From the NCBI GenBank assembly GCA_012184525.1, contig WOFQ01000049.1, positions 212,645 through 276,644 of the forward strand: a DNA stretch of 64,000 nucleotides. Direction: 5' to 3'. Source of the stretch: Xenoacremonium recifei. Taxonomy: Eukaryota; Ascomycota; Sordariomycetes; Hypocreales; Nectriaceae. Each line of letters begins with the position of its first letter. The first letter of the stretch is position 1. The notes under the pieces were generated by a model. The model was not told the DNA's origin and ran no database searches. It was given only the letters and a program-made list of their open reading frames with translations. A program made the position numbers and the translations under genes. Shown here piece after piece: positions 10,700 to 22,231 of this stretch.

Positions 10700-13354
10700 T
10701 TAGTCCTCCGTGATGTCGCCATACTCCCACATGCCGAGGCGGTCCTGCTTGGCCTGGCTCTCAACCTCCTTGAGATGCTTCAGCGTCGACTCAAAGGCCT
10801 TGCTGCGCTCCCAGGCCTTGAGCTTCTTGGGCACCATACCGTAGCCGCTAGCCACGACCTCCTTGTTGATGGAATCGTTGGGGCCGGGGAGCTCATTGCC
10901 CTTCACTTCGTAGAGCGTGATATAGCTGATGCCCTCCTTGCTGTCCACAAAGTCGAAGCTGCCCACGAGTTTCCTACCCTCCGTCAGCTCCGCGATGTAG
11001 CCAATAGCATCCGCGAAGTAGTCGGCGCCAGTTGGCAGCTGGACAAACGACAGCGAGGCGTCGACGGCCTGGGCCTTGACCTTGCCAGTGCTGAATTGCG
11101 GCTGGTCAAGCGCCCGGAGGTTCGACCAGGGAATCTTCTCAGAGTTGCCATAGTCGATATACACAACCTCGGCAACCTTGGCAGTGCGGTCATTGGAGCG
11201 AACTCGGGCTCGGTACCACTGGCCGTCCGCAGAGAACTTGGCTGACACGTACTCGCCGGTCTTGGGAGCATCCTTCAAAGGCTTGTTGTTCTTTGAGTCC
11301 AGGTGGAACTTGCGGAACTCGCTCATCATCGTCTCCAATGCCGCCGTGCCCTTGCCAATCTCCTGGATCTTGATCTTTCCATTTGCATCAATGTTGGTGA
11401 TGACAACGTCTCGGTAATCGACGGGCTTCTTGTCAATGGTCACCTCAGCTTCAGGTTCAGCCTCGGCAGGAGCCTCCTCCTCGTATTCCTCGTCTTGTGA
11501 GGGATCCCAGTCCTTGAAGAGACCCTTGCGGCCCTCCTTTGCTCGCTTCTCGGCAGCAAATAGCTCAGCGGCGTTTCCAGACTTCTCAGCAGAGTAGGCA
11601 TGGACAGATGCAAGACCCTCCTCAACGAGAACCTTGGCAAAGTTCTCTCGTCCGATGTAAAGATCACCGATGAAGCCGCCAACCTTGTCCATGTCGTGAA
11701 TGTCAATCTCGCAGTCACGCTGGTTGCATCGTCGGTTGGCCAGATCAAGGGCTTCCTTGCCAAATGGCTCACCACCCTCACCGTCTGCACGAGGTGCGCG
11801 GGGAGCACGAACACCGCCCAGAACCATGGTGAGCTTGACATTTTCGCGAGGGATCAAAACAGTAAATCGAGAACCAGCTTTGCAAAAATCGACAATGGCA
11901 GGAACCTTCTTCTGTCGCTGCAAGGTGGCCAGCATAATCTTAGCCTTTTGGGTGTTCTCTGAGAGGTCGAGGTACTGGCGAGCCTTCTGAGGCTTTCCAG
12001 ACCACATGCCCTTCTTCTCCTCCTTGGCCTTCTCCTGCGCCGCCAGCAAGTCGTCGTAGTTGGGAGCCCGATCAGTGTCATCCTTTCGGTGTCGAATAAC
12101 AGAGGCCCAGCCGCTCTCCACTAGTAAGAGGTTCACATTCTTGCCCTTCTCAGTGATAGTAGCAACGTCCTTGGCGTCGAAGCCCTCGCTCGCAGGCTTA
12201 GTGCCATCGATGCTAACCCGCACGTGCTTCCCGATGAGCTTCTGTCGGAGGAACTCCTTGGCCTCGTCTCGGAAGGGCGCCTCGGAAGGCTCCGTGCTGC
12301 GGGGCCCGCGAATGCTGCTCAAGCTAAGTCGCTTCTCGTTGGCGCCGGCCTTGTTCCTCACGAAGATAGTGTCGGCGCTCATGACCTTTGAAACAGTCAT
12401 GTCCTGGTTGTCGGTCTGGGCCTTGGCGACGTGGTTCTTATGAAGACGAAGCTTCTTGCCCTGGGCCTGCTTCTCAGCAGCACGCAGCGCAGCCATCTTC
12501 TCACCCAGCATAGTTGAGTGGAAGTCATTGCAACGAGCGAGACCCTCCTGGAGGAGGAACTCGGCAATGTTTCCGCGAGGATGAAGGACATTGGCAACGA
12601 GTTGGCCTTGGGGACTAGCACCGACAATCTCGACCTTGACCTGGCGTTGAAGGAGTCGAGCCTCGACGAAAGACCGCGCCTCGTTGCCATACTCCTCCGC
12701 TGCTTGGGTGGTCCCGGTTGAGACCTGGGTTCGCTCAGTCGCAGGTGTCCGAACTCCAGCAAGCAGAGTCATGGGCTGCACATGCTTCTTGTCTGACAAC
12801 AGGAGTCGCACGAGAAGTCGGTCGCCGCTGAGAACCCGCTCAACGATGCCGTCAACTGTCTTGCCCTTCCACTCCTTCATGAAGTCGGGGCCACCAAGGT
12901 CGTTCTGGACCTCAATGATGCCCCCAACGCCGACCCAGAGACCCTTGCCCTCGGCCTTGGCAGCAGATTCGAGGGTGCGTAGCTTCTCGAGTCGCTCGGT
13001 GATGTCTTCGGAATCGTCTTTCCGGCCGGCATCCTCACGCACCTTCAACCATCCCGCCTTGACGAGCTCATCGGGCAGGTCAGTTCCGTCCTTGAGCTTG
13101 GCAGCACCAAATTCACGACCAGAAGCGGGGATGGTGTACAGAACGGTGGCCTGGACGGGCTTTCCGACGACGAGGTTTCGGAGGTATTCGCGAGACTGGA
13201 AAGCGAAGGGCTCGTCGCCATCCCGCCTCATGTGAGGGGCGGTGACATAGGCCAGGGACAGCGTTCGTTCGGCCGAGGGATTGTTAGGGCTGGTCAATAC
13301 CAAAGTGTCGCCGCTCAAGACACTCTTGACATTGCCGATGAAGGTCTTGGACAT
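10700..13354 (-). CDS. SND1: Tudor staphylococcal nuclease (Tudor-SN, SND1 homologue)
   Basis: A multifunctional RNA-binding protein linked to RNA stability, stress granules and transcription in other eukaryotes. A single exon of 884 residues, the usual length. Four SNase-like repeats lie at about 1-150, 170-310, 325-470 and 490-640. A Tudor domain at about 690-770 carries the aromatic cage sequence GQWYRARV with VVYIDYGNSEKIPW, and a fifth partial SNase fold wraps around it to the C-terminus. Repeated motifs such as LVxxGLA and AEKxAKxxxxGLW mark the repeat ends. Glu-rich linker residues (EEYEEEAPAEAEPEAEV) precede the Tudor part. Starts at MSKTFIGNVKSVLSGDTL, matching the family N-terminus. 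Confidence 0.95.
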   Translation of the reverse strand: MSKTFIGNVKSVLSGDTLVLTSPNNPSAERTLSLAYVTAPHMRRDGDEPFAFQSREYLRNLVVGKPVQATVLYTIPASGREFGAAKLKDGTDLPDELVKAGWLKVREDAGRKDDSEDITERLEKLRTLESAAKAEGKGLWVGVGGIIEVQNDLGGPDFMKEWKGKTVDGIVERVLSGDRLLVRLLLSDKKHVQPMTLLAGVRTPATERTQVSTGTTQAAEEYGNEARSFVEARLLQRQVKVEIVGASPQGQLVANVLHPRGNIAEFLLQEGLARCNDFHSTMLGEKMAALRAAEKQAQGKKLRLHKNHVAKAQTDNQDMTVSKVMSADTIFVRNKAGANEKRLSLSSIRGPRSTEPSEAPFRDEAKEFLRQKLIGKHVRVSIDGTKPASEGFDAKDVATITEKGKNVNLLLVESGWASVIRHRKDDTDRAPNYDDLLAAQEKAKEEKKGMWSGKPQKARQYLDLSENTQKAKIMLATLQRQKKVPAIVDFCKAGSRFTVLIPRENVKLTMVLGGVRAPRAPRADGEGGEPFGKEALDLANRRCNQRDCEIDIHDMDKVGGFIGDLYIGRENFAKVLVEEGLASVHAYSAEKSGNAAELFAAEKRAKEGRKGLFKDWDPSQDEEYEEEAPAEAEPEAEVTIDKKPVDYRDVVITNIDANGKIKIQEIGKGTAALETMMSEFRKFHLDSKNNKPLKDAPKTGEYVSAKFSADGQWYRARVRSNDRTAKVAEVVYIDYGNSEKIPWSNLRALDQPQFSTGKVKAQAVDASLSFVQLPTGADYFADAIGYIAELTEGRKLVGSFDFVDSKEGISYITLYEVKGNELPGPNDSINKEVVASGYGMVPKKLKAWERSKAFESTLKHLKEVESQAKQDRLGMWEYGDITED

Positions 13355-14135
13355 TTTGACCGGAGGACAGTAACAGGGGCGAGCAAATCTAGATAGAGCA
13401 TGCGGTCAGCCGATGCACAGGTCCCAGTGGTCAGGGGCAGGAGGGCTTGTATGTAGGCAAGCGAAGCAGGTATCCGAAAGGATTATCTCGGTAAGCAACA
13501 GAAGTTCCTTTCTTTGTGCTTCAAGCATTGGCCCCGGTTCGGTGCATTTGGAGCACGGAAATCGAGTCCATGAGCCGATCTGCAGCTGCAATGGCGAGCT
13601 CCATGATTGACACCGCTTCCAGAGCCAAGGGCAAGCTCCAAGCCACAAAAGCGTTGGGATCAGAGCCTCGGAGCTTCGTCCACGTACCTAGAGAAGAGGG
13701 AGCAAGTAGAACCTTGCTATGAAGCTCAAGCAGGGCCACACAAGCAATGGTTCGAGAGGAAGTCGAGGCAAAACGAGCAGAAGGAGCTTCAACGTGATCG
13801 TGGTGGGGAGGGGAGGAGGTGAGTTGTGATCGTGTGCTTTGGTGAAAGGTGGCCCGTATTCGCTGCGCAGCGGCAAAAGGCGGGGCTGAGGGGAAGCTCC
13901 AGCACCTAACCTTCAGCGGGCTTGAGGCGACTTTTCAGGGGACCGTTAAGGTAGGTATGTACTCTGTAGTGCAGCTGGGTGGGTCCCGTCATGACAACCT
14001 AACACCACTCCGCGATTAGTCACCGCTAAAGAAAAATATCTTTGCGACATCGCTGCATGACTGCCCCTCCATCCTCTCTCTCTTCCGTCAATCAATTCAC
14101 CCAGTGAACATACAGAACGGGCAGATAAAGACACC
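13355..14135. other. Divergent promoter region
   Basis: This lies between the Tudor-SN gene (-) and chorismate synthase (+), so it probably holds both promoters and 5' leaders. CT-rich sequence occurs just before 14136. No gene supported. Confidence 0.5.
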
Positions 14136-15493
14136 ATGTCGACATTTGGCAACTACTTCCGGGTGACGACGTGAGTTCTCTCCCTCCACTGAACCGCTAG
14201 GAACGCAAGACAACAAACAGCCTACTGACCTCCATCGTCACAGCGCCGGTGAGTCCCACGGCAAGACCGTCTCCTGCATCATCGAGAACTGCCCGCCAGG
14301 CCTGTCCCTCGTCGAGTCCGACATCCAGCCGCAGCTCAACCGCCGGCGCCCGGGCCAGTCGGCCATCACCACCCCGCGCGACGAGAAGGACCGCGTGACT
14401 ATAGGATCTGGATGCGAGTTTGGGCGCACGTGTGACAGCCCTCCAGGAAGTCATAATTTTGGCCATGATGCTAATACCCTGGGGTCGCAGATTGGGCACC
14501 CCCATACTCCTGACCGTACCGAACGAGGATCAACGCCCTCACGACTACGGCTCCAAGACCATCGACCTCTACCCGCGCCCCTCCCACGCCGACTGGACTT
14601 ACCTCGAGAAGTATGGTACTAAGGCCTCCTCTGGCGGCGGCCGGAGCAGCGCCCGTGAGACCATTGCCCGCGTCGCCGCCGGCGCTGTTGCCGAGAAGTG
14701 GCTGCGCGAGGCCTACGGCGTCGAGATCGTTGCCTTTGTTTCCTCGGTTGGCAACATCAAGCTCTTTGAGGACAGGCCCATAACCGATAGCGACGATATC
14801 GACTCCCTTAGTAGCAACCCCAAGTTCCTGGAGCTTGTTGAATCCCTAACCCGCGAGAAGGTAGATGAGTTCCTGCCCGTGCGCTGCCCTGATACTGCCG
14901 TCGCGAAGCGTATGGAGGATAAGATTGCCGAGCTCCGCGATCAGCATGACTCCACTGGCGGTACCGTAACCTGTATTATTCGCGGGTGCCCCTCCGGCCT
15001 CGGCGAGCCGTGCTTTGATAAGCTGGAGGCTCTCCTCGCCCACGCTATCATGTCTATCCCTGCTACCAAGGGCTTTGAGATTGGCTCTGGCTTCCGCGGC
15101 GCCGAGATGCGCGGATCCCGTCACAACGACCCCTTCGTGGCCACCTCGGCTGCCGACGATGCGACGCCGAGCGCTGGCGCCGGCATTCCTCCCTCCCGCC
15201 TGCAGACTAAGACGAACCACTCCGGCGGCATCCAGGGCGGCATCTCCAACGGCATGCCCATCTACTTCCGCGTTGCGTTCAAGCCCCCCGCTACAATCTC
15301 CCAGGACCAGACTACCGCTCGCTACGACGCTTCGGGCGAGGGCATCCTGGCCGCCAAGGGCCGGCACGATCCTAATGTTGCTCCTCGCGCCGTTCCAATC
15401 GTCGAGGCCATGGCCGCTCTGACTATTGCTGACGCCCTCATGGCTCAGCACGCGAGGCAGATGGGCATCAAGATTGCCTCAGCTGGACGGTAG
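14136..15493 (+). CDS. ARO2: Chorismate synthase
   Basis: Last step of the shikimate pathway: 5-enolpyruvylshikimate-3-phosphate to chorismate, FMN-dependent. Exons 14136-14170, 14244-14429 and 14491-15493 give 407 residues. Family motifs: AGESHGK after the first intron, RRRPGQSAITTPRDEKDRV, HADWTYLEKYG, ASSGGGRSSARET, SGGIQGGISNG and KGRHDPNVAPRAVPIVEAM. Compared with what I know of the fungal family, the block after TLGTPI is unusual (LLTVPNEDQRPHDY where a GxxVxNxDQ pattern is common). AGESHG replaces the usual YGESH, and the middle region is diverged. The signature catalytic and FMN-site motifs are kept, so it is probably active. I cannot tell whether a second copy exists elsewhere. Confidence 0.92.
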
Positions 15494-17246
15494 TCCATGT
15501 CGGACTACGAGGGCTCAATTTACGACGAGTGAACTTGGAGACTAAAGTATAGAAATGGTTAGGTTCAAGGTGCTCACAAATATCTAAAGCGTTGTTAAGA
15601 AGAATACATGGTTTATTAGACTTATGTTCTGTCCTTCCCTAATGAAACCGAAAGTTCCATCAAGCCCGGGCCGGAGGGATGGGACGGGACGGGCCTACTC
15701 TACAGCGATGGTGATTGCCATAGTACGAGAAGGCATTAGAAGGATTATATATACTAATTCCAGCAGACCTAGTATACCTAATAAGCTTTCGGGGTGGTCC
15801 AGCTGAGGTTCCTTGAAAAGTCCACCTGTCACAGTTATATGGTGATTGGCATGGTTGGCCTGATATTGCCACTGATTCATTTACGGTCTCAATGATTCAG
15901 AGTAACTATAGAGGAGCTACAGATACACAGTATATGTTCTTTACAGTTATGCATTGATTTAATGGGCTCTGCCTGCGCCAGTAGTATGCAGTATAATGGA
16001 ACTCGATGATCGCCAGCGAGGCCGACACAACACCCTGTGAGAAAGCGCGGACAGGAACTCCACCAAACATCTGCGATATTGAAATACCCATACGAGTCAT
16101 CATCTCAGGTGAACCGGTAGTGGGCGATACTACGATTAGTGAATTCACGGTAATTGAATGTCCAATTTCGAGTGTTCATACTTTGTTTGATTGCATTTGG
16201 AAAATGTTGTTTTTGAAGACGACTGAGATACAGTTCATGCGTGAGCTGTTGCCGTCAAGCTTCCTTCCATCATCGATCGGGCTTGCCCCGACTAGTCGAC
16301 TCTTTCGATCAGCCGAAAGAAACTTGCCGAGATGAGTATCCAAAATGAAGAGTTTGAAACGGTGCCGATGAACAAGTTTCTCGTCGCGTTCGCCCTGCTG
16401 AGATGGGTATCCAAAATGAAGAGTTTGAAGCGGTGCCGATGACCAAGTTTCTCGTCGCGTTCGTTCGCCCTGGCCCTCGCAGAAGGCCAGGATCTTCCGC
16501 CCAAGCACCTCCTGGATGAGTTTGTCGACGATCTTCCTCGAGATCAACAGTCGGTCGATTGTTGCTCGCCCCATTCGCGAGGTTGCAGCATTGTTTTCCA
16601 GATCCTCAGTTCGACTCGTGTTCTCGGGAAGCGACAGTGTCGGAGACAGAGGCGGGAGGAGTCATTCTCAACGCCTAGCTGGGCCATTGTTGGTCGTGCC
16701 CCTTCTTCTGTCAGTCGCGGCATCGCAACCTGCGGCACCCGGCGGGAGTGAGAGTGACGGGCCCGATAACTCCGTGGCGGTTCGTGCCTATACGAGACTG
16801 GAGGAAGCTATGGGACAATTACACTTGCGGTCCGAACATTGCGAAGGGCTCTGACGATGCATTGGACGCTGTGAAGAAGCTGAGATCCGTCCCCAACAAA
16901 CCATTGAATCCAGATTCGCCAGTCGGTAGGAGTCAGCTCGGACCGGCTGTCACAATTGGCACAGGCAGTAGAACTTGTCGAGAAGGAGAAAAGGAGGGCT
17001 GGCCATGTGCCAGGAAAGACTGGGCCTCAAATACAAAGGCCCCAATTCAGTCACGCTGTGATCCAGCAAGTCTTCGGTAGCTCTTTTATTTATTTCAGAC
17101 TAGATTTCATCTCAAATACGTCAAGTATCCAAATAGCCGTGGCCTACGACATGTCTCCAATCCACGTGGAGGTAGTTTTCGTGACGAACATGATGCGTTA
17201 TCCAAACCAATCGTTTTCAAGCCTTCAGCTAGCACTGAGTGCAAAC
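15494..17246. other. Intergenic stretch with a tandem duplication
   Basis: The 15.5-16.3 kb part is AT-rich with TATATA and TAATAAG tracts. A 71-base tandem duplication lies at 16329-16470. A minus-strand open frame at 16176-16574 is mostly created by the duplication, and I do not accept it as a gene. Confidence 0.5.
16329..16470. repeat. 71-bp tandem duplication
   Basis: Copy 1 starts at 16329 and copy 2 at 16400, both beginning GAGATGRGTATCCAAAATGA. They share about 65 bases with only a few substitutions and a small insertion near the end of copy 2. Function unknown. Confidence 0.85.
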
Positions 17247-18183
17247 CTAGTTGGAGATACCAATGACACCTACAAAGCCGTTAGCAGACATATTAACACA
17301 ACACAGCCGAGATGCGCCTACCGCAAGCAGGTCGGGGGCCAGCGTTGCCGGTCTTGAGGGACTCCTCGTTGCCACCCTTGCCAAGGTCGTCAGTGCCAGC
17401 GTGGACGACGATAGTTCGCTATCAGTTCGTGTTAGTTCAGCACACATCGCGAGAGACATGACTCTTGATCTTACGCCAATGACGCTGTGCGGGCCGATGA
17501 GCTTGATCAGGGAGTCCTGGACAGAGCCCTTGGAGTTGCCCTGAGCATCGGTCTCGATGTTGCCCAGATCACCGACGTGGCGGGCATCGTCAGTGGGAGC
17601 GCCGTGGGTCTTGCCGTGAGGGTTGACTGGCAAAGTCAGCTGAAGTTCTTCCAATTCGTCCACAGACCCCGAACCGCCCGGCATCGGCATGCAGGGGCGG
17701 ACTCACAGTGAGGGCCGGCAGAGGTGCAGCCGTTGGTGTTGTCGCCGAAGGTGTGGATGTGCATGCCACGCTTGGCGCTGGCGTCGTGGCCGGTGATGTC
17801 CCAAGAGACCGTGGTGGGAGCCGACTCGGAGTCCTGCTCGAAGGTGATGGTGCCAGTGATCTTGGAGTCACCGCGGACGACGCAAACTGCAACGCACGAG
17901 AGCGGTTAGCCACTGCTGTATCTCGACAACCCTGATGTCTCCTCGCCGTCTATCCCCAGCGCTAAACGGGCAATCAGGGGGTTTTCCGGGCCGTCTCATA
18001 GGGCTGAGGCCATCAAGGTCATCCAGTCGTGTCCCGGCGAGCGTTGAGAAACCCGCTCAAAACAGCTCGAACCCCCTCCTTCGCGCCAGCCATGACGCAT
18101 GCGCTGTGCGAGTATAAAGAGCCAGGCCGTTCCCATCGACACCCTGGATCTGGGGAAGCGGAGACCGTACCTGCTTTGACCAT
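17247..18183 (-). CDS. SOD1: Cu/Zn superoxide dismutase
   Basis: Cytosolic superoxide dismutase, converting superoxide to hydrogen peroxide and oxygen. Five exons on the minus strand: 18171-18183, 17707-17886, 17475-17626, 17322-17418 and 17247-17269, joining to 154 residues. The copper and zinc ligands are visible in GMHIHTFGDNTNGC, GPHFNPHGKTHGAPTDDARHVGDLG and RTIVVHAGTDDLGKGG. The disulphide Cys pair lies in NGCTSAGPH and RPACGVIGIS. The first exon is only 13 nt (MVKA plus one base) and the last 23 nt. No targeting peptide, so this is the cytosolic enzyme. Confidence 0.97.
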
Positions 18184-20031
18184 TTTGGATGATTTAGCTT
18201 GTCGCGGACAGGCGAATTGTGCTGGATGGTGTTTTGGGCGATTGCGGGAGCTGGGGAAGATTCGAGATGATGGATGCAGTGAGGGGGAAGAGGAGAAAGC
18301 CGCGAAAGGGTTTTGAGGAGCTCCTGAATCTACCCGCTGTTCGCACCGTCCGACAGCCCGCCCGCCCGCTCGCCTGGATTTCCAGGCCAGGCCAGGCCAG
18401 ACCAGCCGAACCGAGCCTGGAAATCCACTGCACCGTCAAACAACCACAGCAACAGCGGGAGGGGAGCTCTTGCCACTGGAATCCAGCAATCGAAGCTCCA
18501 GAAGGTGGGGTTGTGACAGGGCAACCACCAACGGCAGCTCCTGCCCCGCTTCCTGATTGCCGTCATTCTGATCTAAATTGGTGCTGACAAATTGCATCAT
18601 CGCTGCATCCGCGACGTCTTGAAACGGAGCGCGGAACGCCGAGCCGGGATCGGAGCTTGACGGGAGGCAATTATTTGGAATTCACAGCAGCGTGATAATG
18701 GCTTGCTTCAATGCTTCACGAGATGCTTCAAAAGGATCGAGCCAGCCAGTCACCACAGCTTCAGCGTCTTCACCCCGCCAAACTTGAAAAAACATGAATG
18801 CGGGGTTGTGCTGGTTATGTTGCTACCCTAGATGGCTGTGAGGGCTTCTCGCTCCCAAGAAGGTAGTATATCCAGAAGAAGTTAAGTACTTCCATCTGTC
18901 TATCCTAGGTTTCGTTACATATTTCCGCTTCTCTCGACTTATATATCCGAGTGTGCTTGTATAAACCCGAGCTGGAAAGTGATAGGATGGTAGCATGCTG
19001 TGCGGAGATATCCGCTCTGTAACCCCGCCGCAACAACAAAATGCCTTTACATGGATATTCCCAAACAAAGCGGATATTGAGCTCATACTATATACGCCGT
19101 TCCAGAAAGATGTTTCTGCTGCTGAATGCTCGCACATGCTTGGACTCGGCTTGCATATCAATGGCGGCAAGGTCCAGTGATGTGGGAATCTCTAGACTTC
19201 CTATGGTCCTGGGTCTCCTCTGTTTCAGACGGCGACATCAAGCTGTATTCCGACACCGGGCTCACATATCAATCGGAAAGAAATGGCCTCGCGTGCCCAA
19301 GCTTCCTCCCTGCTTTGCTCCGTTCCCGATCACGGATGGCCCGAGAGCTTTCCGGACCGTGTTCGGCTTCGGCAGCTGGGTCCGGCGCCTAGCTCCCGTG
19401 TCCCCACACAGTCCCGGAGCGTTCGACTTACACGACAGAACTGATGGTATACATGCTCGTTTCGACACGATAGATTATTGGATTGTTCGGTTTGAGATTA
19501 TCGAGAGGTTGAATGTGGCTAATATACCTCAACAACCTCAAGATTTTCTTTGGCTGAGACAAAATCATCATGGTGTTATTGCTGAGGCCTAAGACGCTTA
19601 CAGTGAACACCTTTGCCGTTGTCATGGTGGCTGAACGATGGATGACCCATCTTCATCTATGAGGTGGCTCTTGACTGGGTTGAAGGAAAGGTTGACTGCG
19701 TTGCTTCCACGTGCCTTGATTAGCCACATGATGAGCTTCAGGACAAATGCTAGACTGGAACATCAAGACACCAGAACACTGCGACTTTGCGCATGCAACT
19801 GGATATGTTTGCTCAAAGCAGCAATTTTCGGTACTCCATGAATTGAGTTGTGTGTTTTTCTGTCTGACTCTGACATAGGAAATAACATCCCTAATATGCC
19901 AACCCCATACCGTCGTCCATGACAGACCAGTGCCCCGTTCCTGATTAGAAAACGGAAACGACCAAGCCAATCGGTCACCTAGATGGAGTTGGCTACGCGA
20001 ATTGCATCGCAGGATCTTGTAAAGTCAGATT
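18184..20031. other. Intergenic stretch
   Basis: The first 250 bases are probably the SOD1 promoter. The remainder has no open frame with a recognisable motif; a 183-codon plus-strand frame at 19041-19592 looks random in composition. No repeat or RNA gene found. Confidence 0.5.
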
Positions 20032-20937
20032 CTATACTGGTAGAAAGGTGATAGCAGGGAGAAAGAAAGCCACGTACCAATTTTCGGCCTTGATGTGGGT
20101 AGGGATACTGGGTCCAGCCTCGTCAACGCTGGGCTCCGCTGAGAGTGTCTCGGATCGTTCCGTTGGGTGGGAGGAACTCTCTGCCGGAGACTGTTCGGCT
20201 GCCACTTCAGGAACCGACGCGGGACTAACTCTGGATGGCCCTGCAGCTGCCCTTCTAGCTGATTCATCTTCTTCATTCTGAGTCGAATGAGGCTGGCGTC
20301 GTTTCAGGGTTTCGGAAACAGGCTGGTCTTCTCCGCTGTGGTCATGGAGTCCAGCGAATTGGCGCTCCTTGATACCCAGGACACCTTCTAACATCTCGAC
20401 GCATCGGCCGGGCTTGCTATCTACAAAATGACGGAGTACTGTTGCCTCATCGGGGGCATTCGATTGGGATTCTGTCGCCTCCTGGGGATCAGGTTTGAGG
20501 TCGTAAAACTCCATAAGATGATAGAGAGCCTCCCCGTTGAAGTTAGTGTTCCGGGAGTCTCTCAGTCTGTAGAAGGCTCTGGCATTTTGTGGAAAGAACT
20601 TGGAGCTTGGCTGGATCAATTTGTCGTTTACCAGATCGTGGGCGGGAAGGGCAGTGATGGGCGAAAGAGCGTCTCTGACATTGAAGTTCCGGAAGCGAGC
20701 CTGCAATTGGAGAGTTCGGAGCTCTACGGAATTGCAGTGAGTACCAAAGAGTAGCATGAGTTTCTTCAGGTCGCCGGTGCATTCAGCGAGGTCTTCGGTC
20801 AACTGGCCAGCCTCGTGACGTAAGTCGGTGAACTCTTCCTTCAGCTCGTCGACATAACGGCGAATATCTTCGAGTTCGCCCTTGAGGACTTCATCATCCT
20901 TGGAGAGACCGGAAGAGCCGTCACGAGAGGATTGCAT
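20032..20937 (-). CDS. Hypothetical coiled-coil protein
   Basis: Not recognised. It is 301 residues if read unspliced. Residues about 12-62 have heptad-like spacing (KGELEDIRRYVDELKEEF) and should form a coiled coil. A middle block (residues about 65-135) looks globular, with DALSPITALPAHDLVNDKLI and FYRLRDSRN. The last third is Ser/Glu/Pro-rich and probably disordered. A good donor (GTACGT) lies near the 3' end; splicing to the nearest acceptor would end the protein after KAEN, so only the last few residues are uncertain. No signal peptide or membrane segment. The composition is compatible with a real gene, but there is no family evidence. Confidence 0.55.
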   Translation of the reverse strand: MQSSRDGSSGLSKDDEVLKGELEDIRRYVDELKEEFTDLRHEAGQLTEDLAECTGDLKKLMLLFGTHCNSVELRTLQLQARFRNFNVRDALSPITALPAHDLVNDKLIQPSSKFFPQNARAFYRLRDSRNTNFNGEALYHLMEFYDLKPDPQEATESQSNAPDEATVLRHFVDSKPGRCVEMLEGVLGIKERQFAGLHDHSGEDQPVSETLKRRQPHSTQNEEDESARRAAAGPSRVSPASVPEVAAEQSPAESSSHPTERSETLSAEPSVDEAGPSIPTHIKAENWYVAFFLPAITFLPV

Positions 20938-22194
20938 TGCGAGGGTATCAAAAACAAAGATCGAACGAGGGCTAAAGACGAGGAGAAGTGCAGGTCAAAG
21001 CTTCAAATAAGCGGAACGGAGATCAGAGAGATGGGCCAGAGTCTCCCTATCAATAACTTTTGTTTCGCTCAACAGAATAAGGGCTAAATTGACGACGCTG
21101 AAGCAGTCAAAATATCAGGCTAGATTAGAAAGATTGTAAAGGTTTGAAAATGGGCTGAGAATGTGAGCATTGACGGAGTTGAGATGTCGACTGCGGGGTA
21201 GGCGGTCGTTGGTGAAGCATGGGCTGAGACACCCTGCGCTTAATAAGCGCCTGCACGTGAATTGTCTGGATGTGATTCGATGCAGACAAGCATCGTGCAT
21301 CTGGACACTTGGCTGCAGAAATGTTTGGCGTTTGGTATCTGTAGGGGTTGCCCGGAACGTTGTAGGAGGTGTAGATATGTTTTGTTGGTTCTTTAGCGGG
21401 TAGTCCGCCACTTCAATAGTGTTTAAACGTTGTTAGTTCGTGGCGGCCCCATATGGTCTATATCTGACAGAACTGGTAACGTTTCCGTCGACGAACCCGC
21501 AGTTGAAACAGGAAGGATTTCCCATCCAGCCAGAACAGATCATCGTCAATCTCATGCACGCTCAGGATTGATGAGGTAAGAAGATAGGTGTCCTGGTCCA
21601 TTGTTAAATTGAAGGACGGGAAGAACGGTCGGAAAGGACACTGTGGCGCTGACGAGCGGCATGACTGTGAGCAGAGGATAAATCTTCAACGGGACCAGAA
21701 ACAAGGCACGGATGATGAAGCACTCGGGAGAGAGCCGCGATGCAGAGGTGATTTACTGTCCCAGCTCCGGCCGCAATACGGGCAATGGCTCCCGTCTTAA
21801 AGCCCCAGGTCCGGGGACCGGCATCATGGAGATGAGCTACAAGTATGTTTCCCACAGGCCGGTGACACCGTAAAATGGGTCGTTTTCGTGTTCCTCAGCC
21901 GACGGGAAGGAATACGAGACGGTCACCTAGTGCTGAGGTTGACGGGCAGAGAGATGCCGAGTCGCTACCCGTGAATACGGTCGGCGGCATAATTGCATAG
22001 CATACTTGTACGCTTTCGCCTGCACAACGGGACACGGCAGGGGACCAGCGGCGATAATGCCCTGCGGAAAGCCGCCATGTCGACGGGATTCATTTCATCT
22101 GTAGGGCTGGGCTAGGCTGTTGCGTCGGGTACGCCGTCGTCAGAGAATCCAATTGCTGTGCGTGCATGTTCTGACGTGGAGACGTGGAGAGCTC

Positions 22195-22230
<36 letters not shown>
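22195..22230. repeat. (GGCT)9 microsatellite
   Basis: Nine perfect GGCT units in gene-free sequence. Probably length-variable between strains. Confidence 0.95.

Positions 22231-22231
<1 letters not shown>

Noticed and set aside
16176..16574. 132-codon minus-strand frame
   Set aside because: Much of it is the 71-bp duplication; no motif and no supporting introns or neighbours.
22195..22230. GGCT array considered as a CRISPR or regulatory array
   Set aside because: It has no spacers and is a simple tetranucleotide microsatellite.
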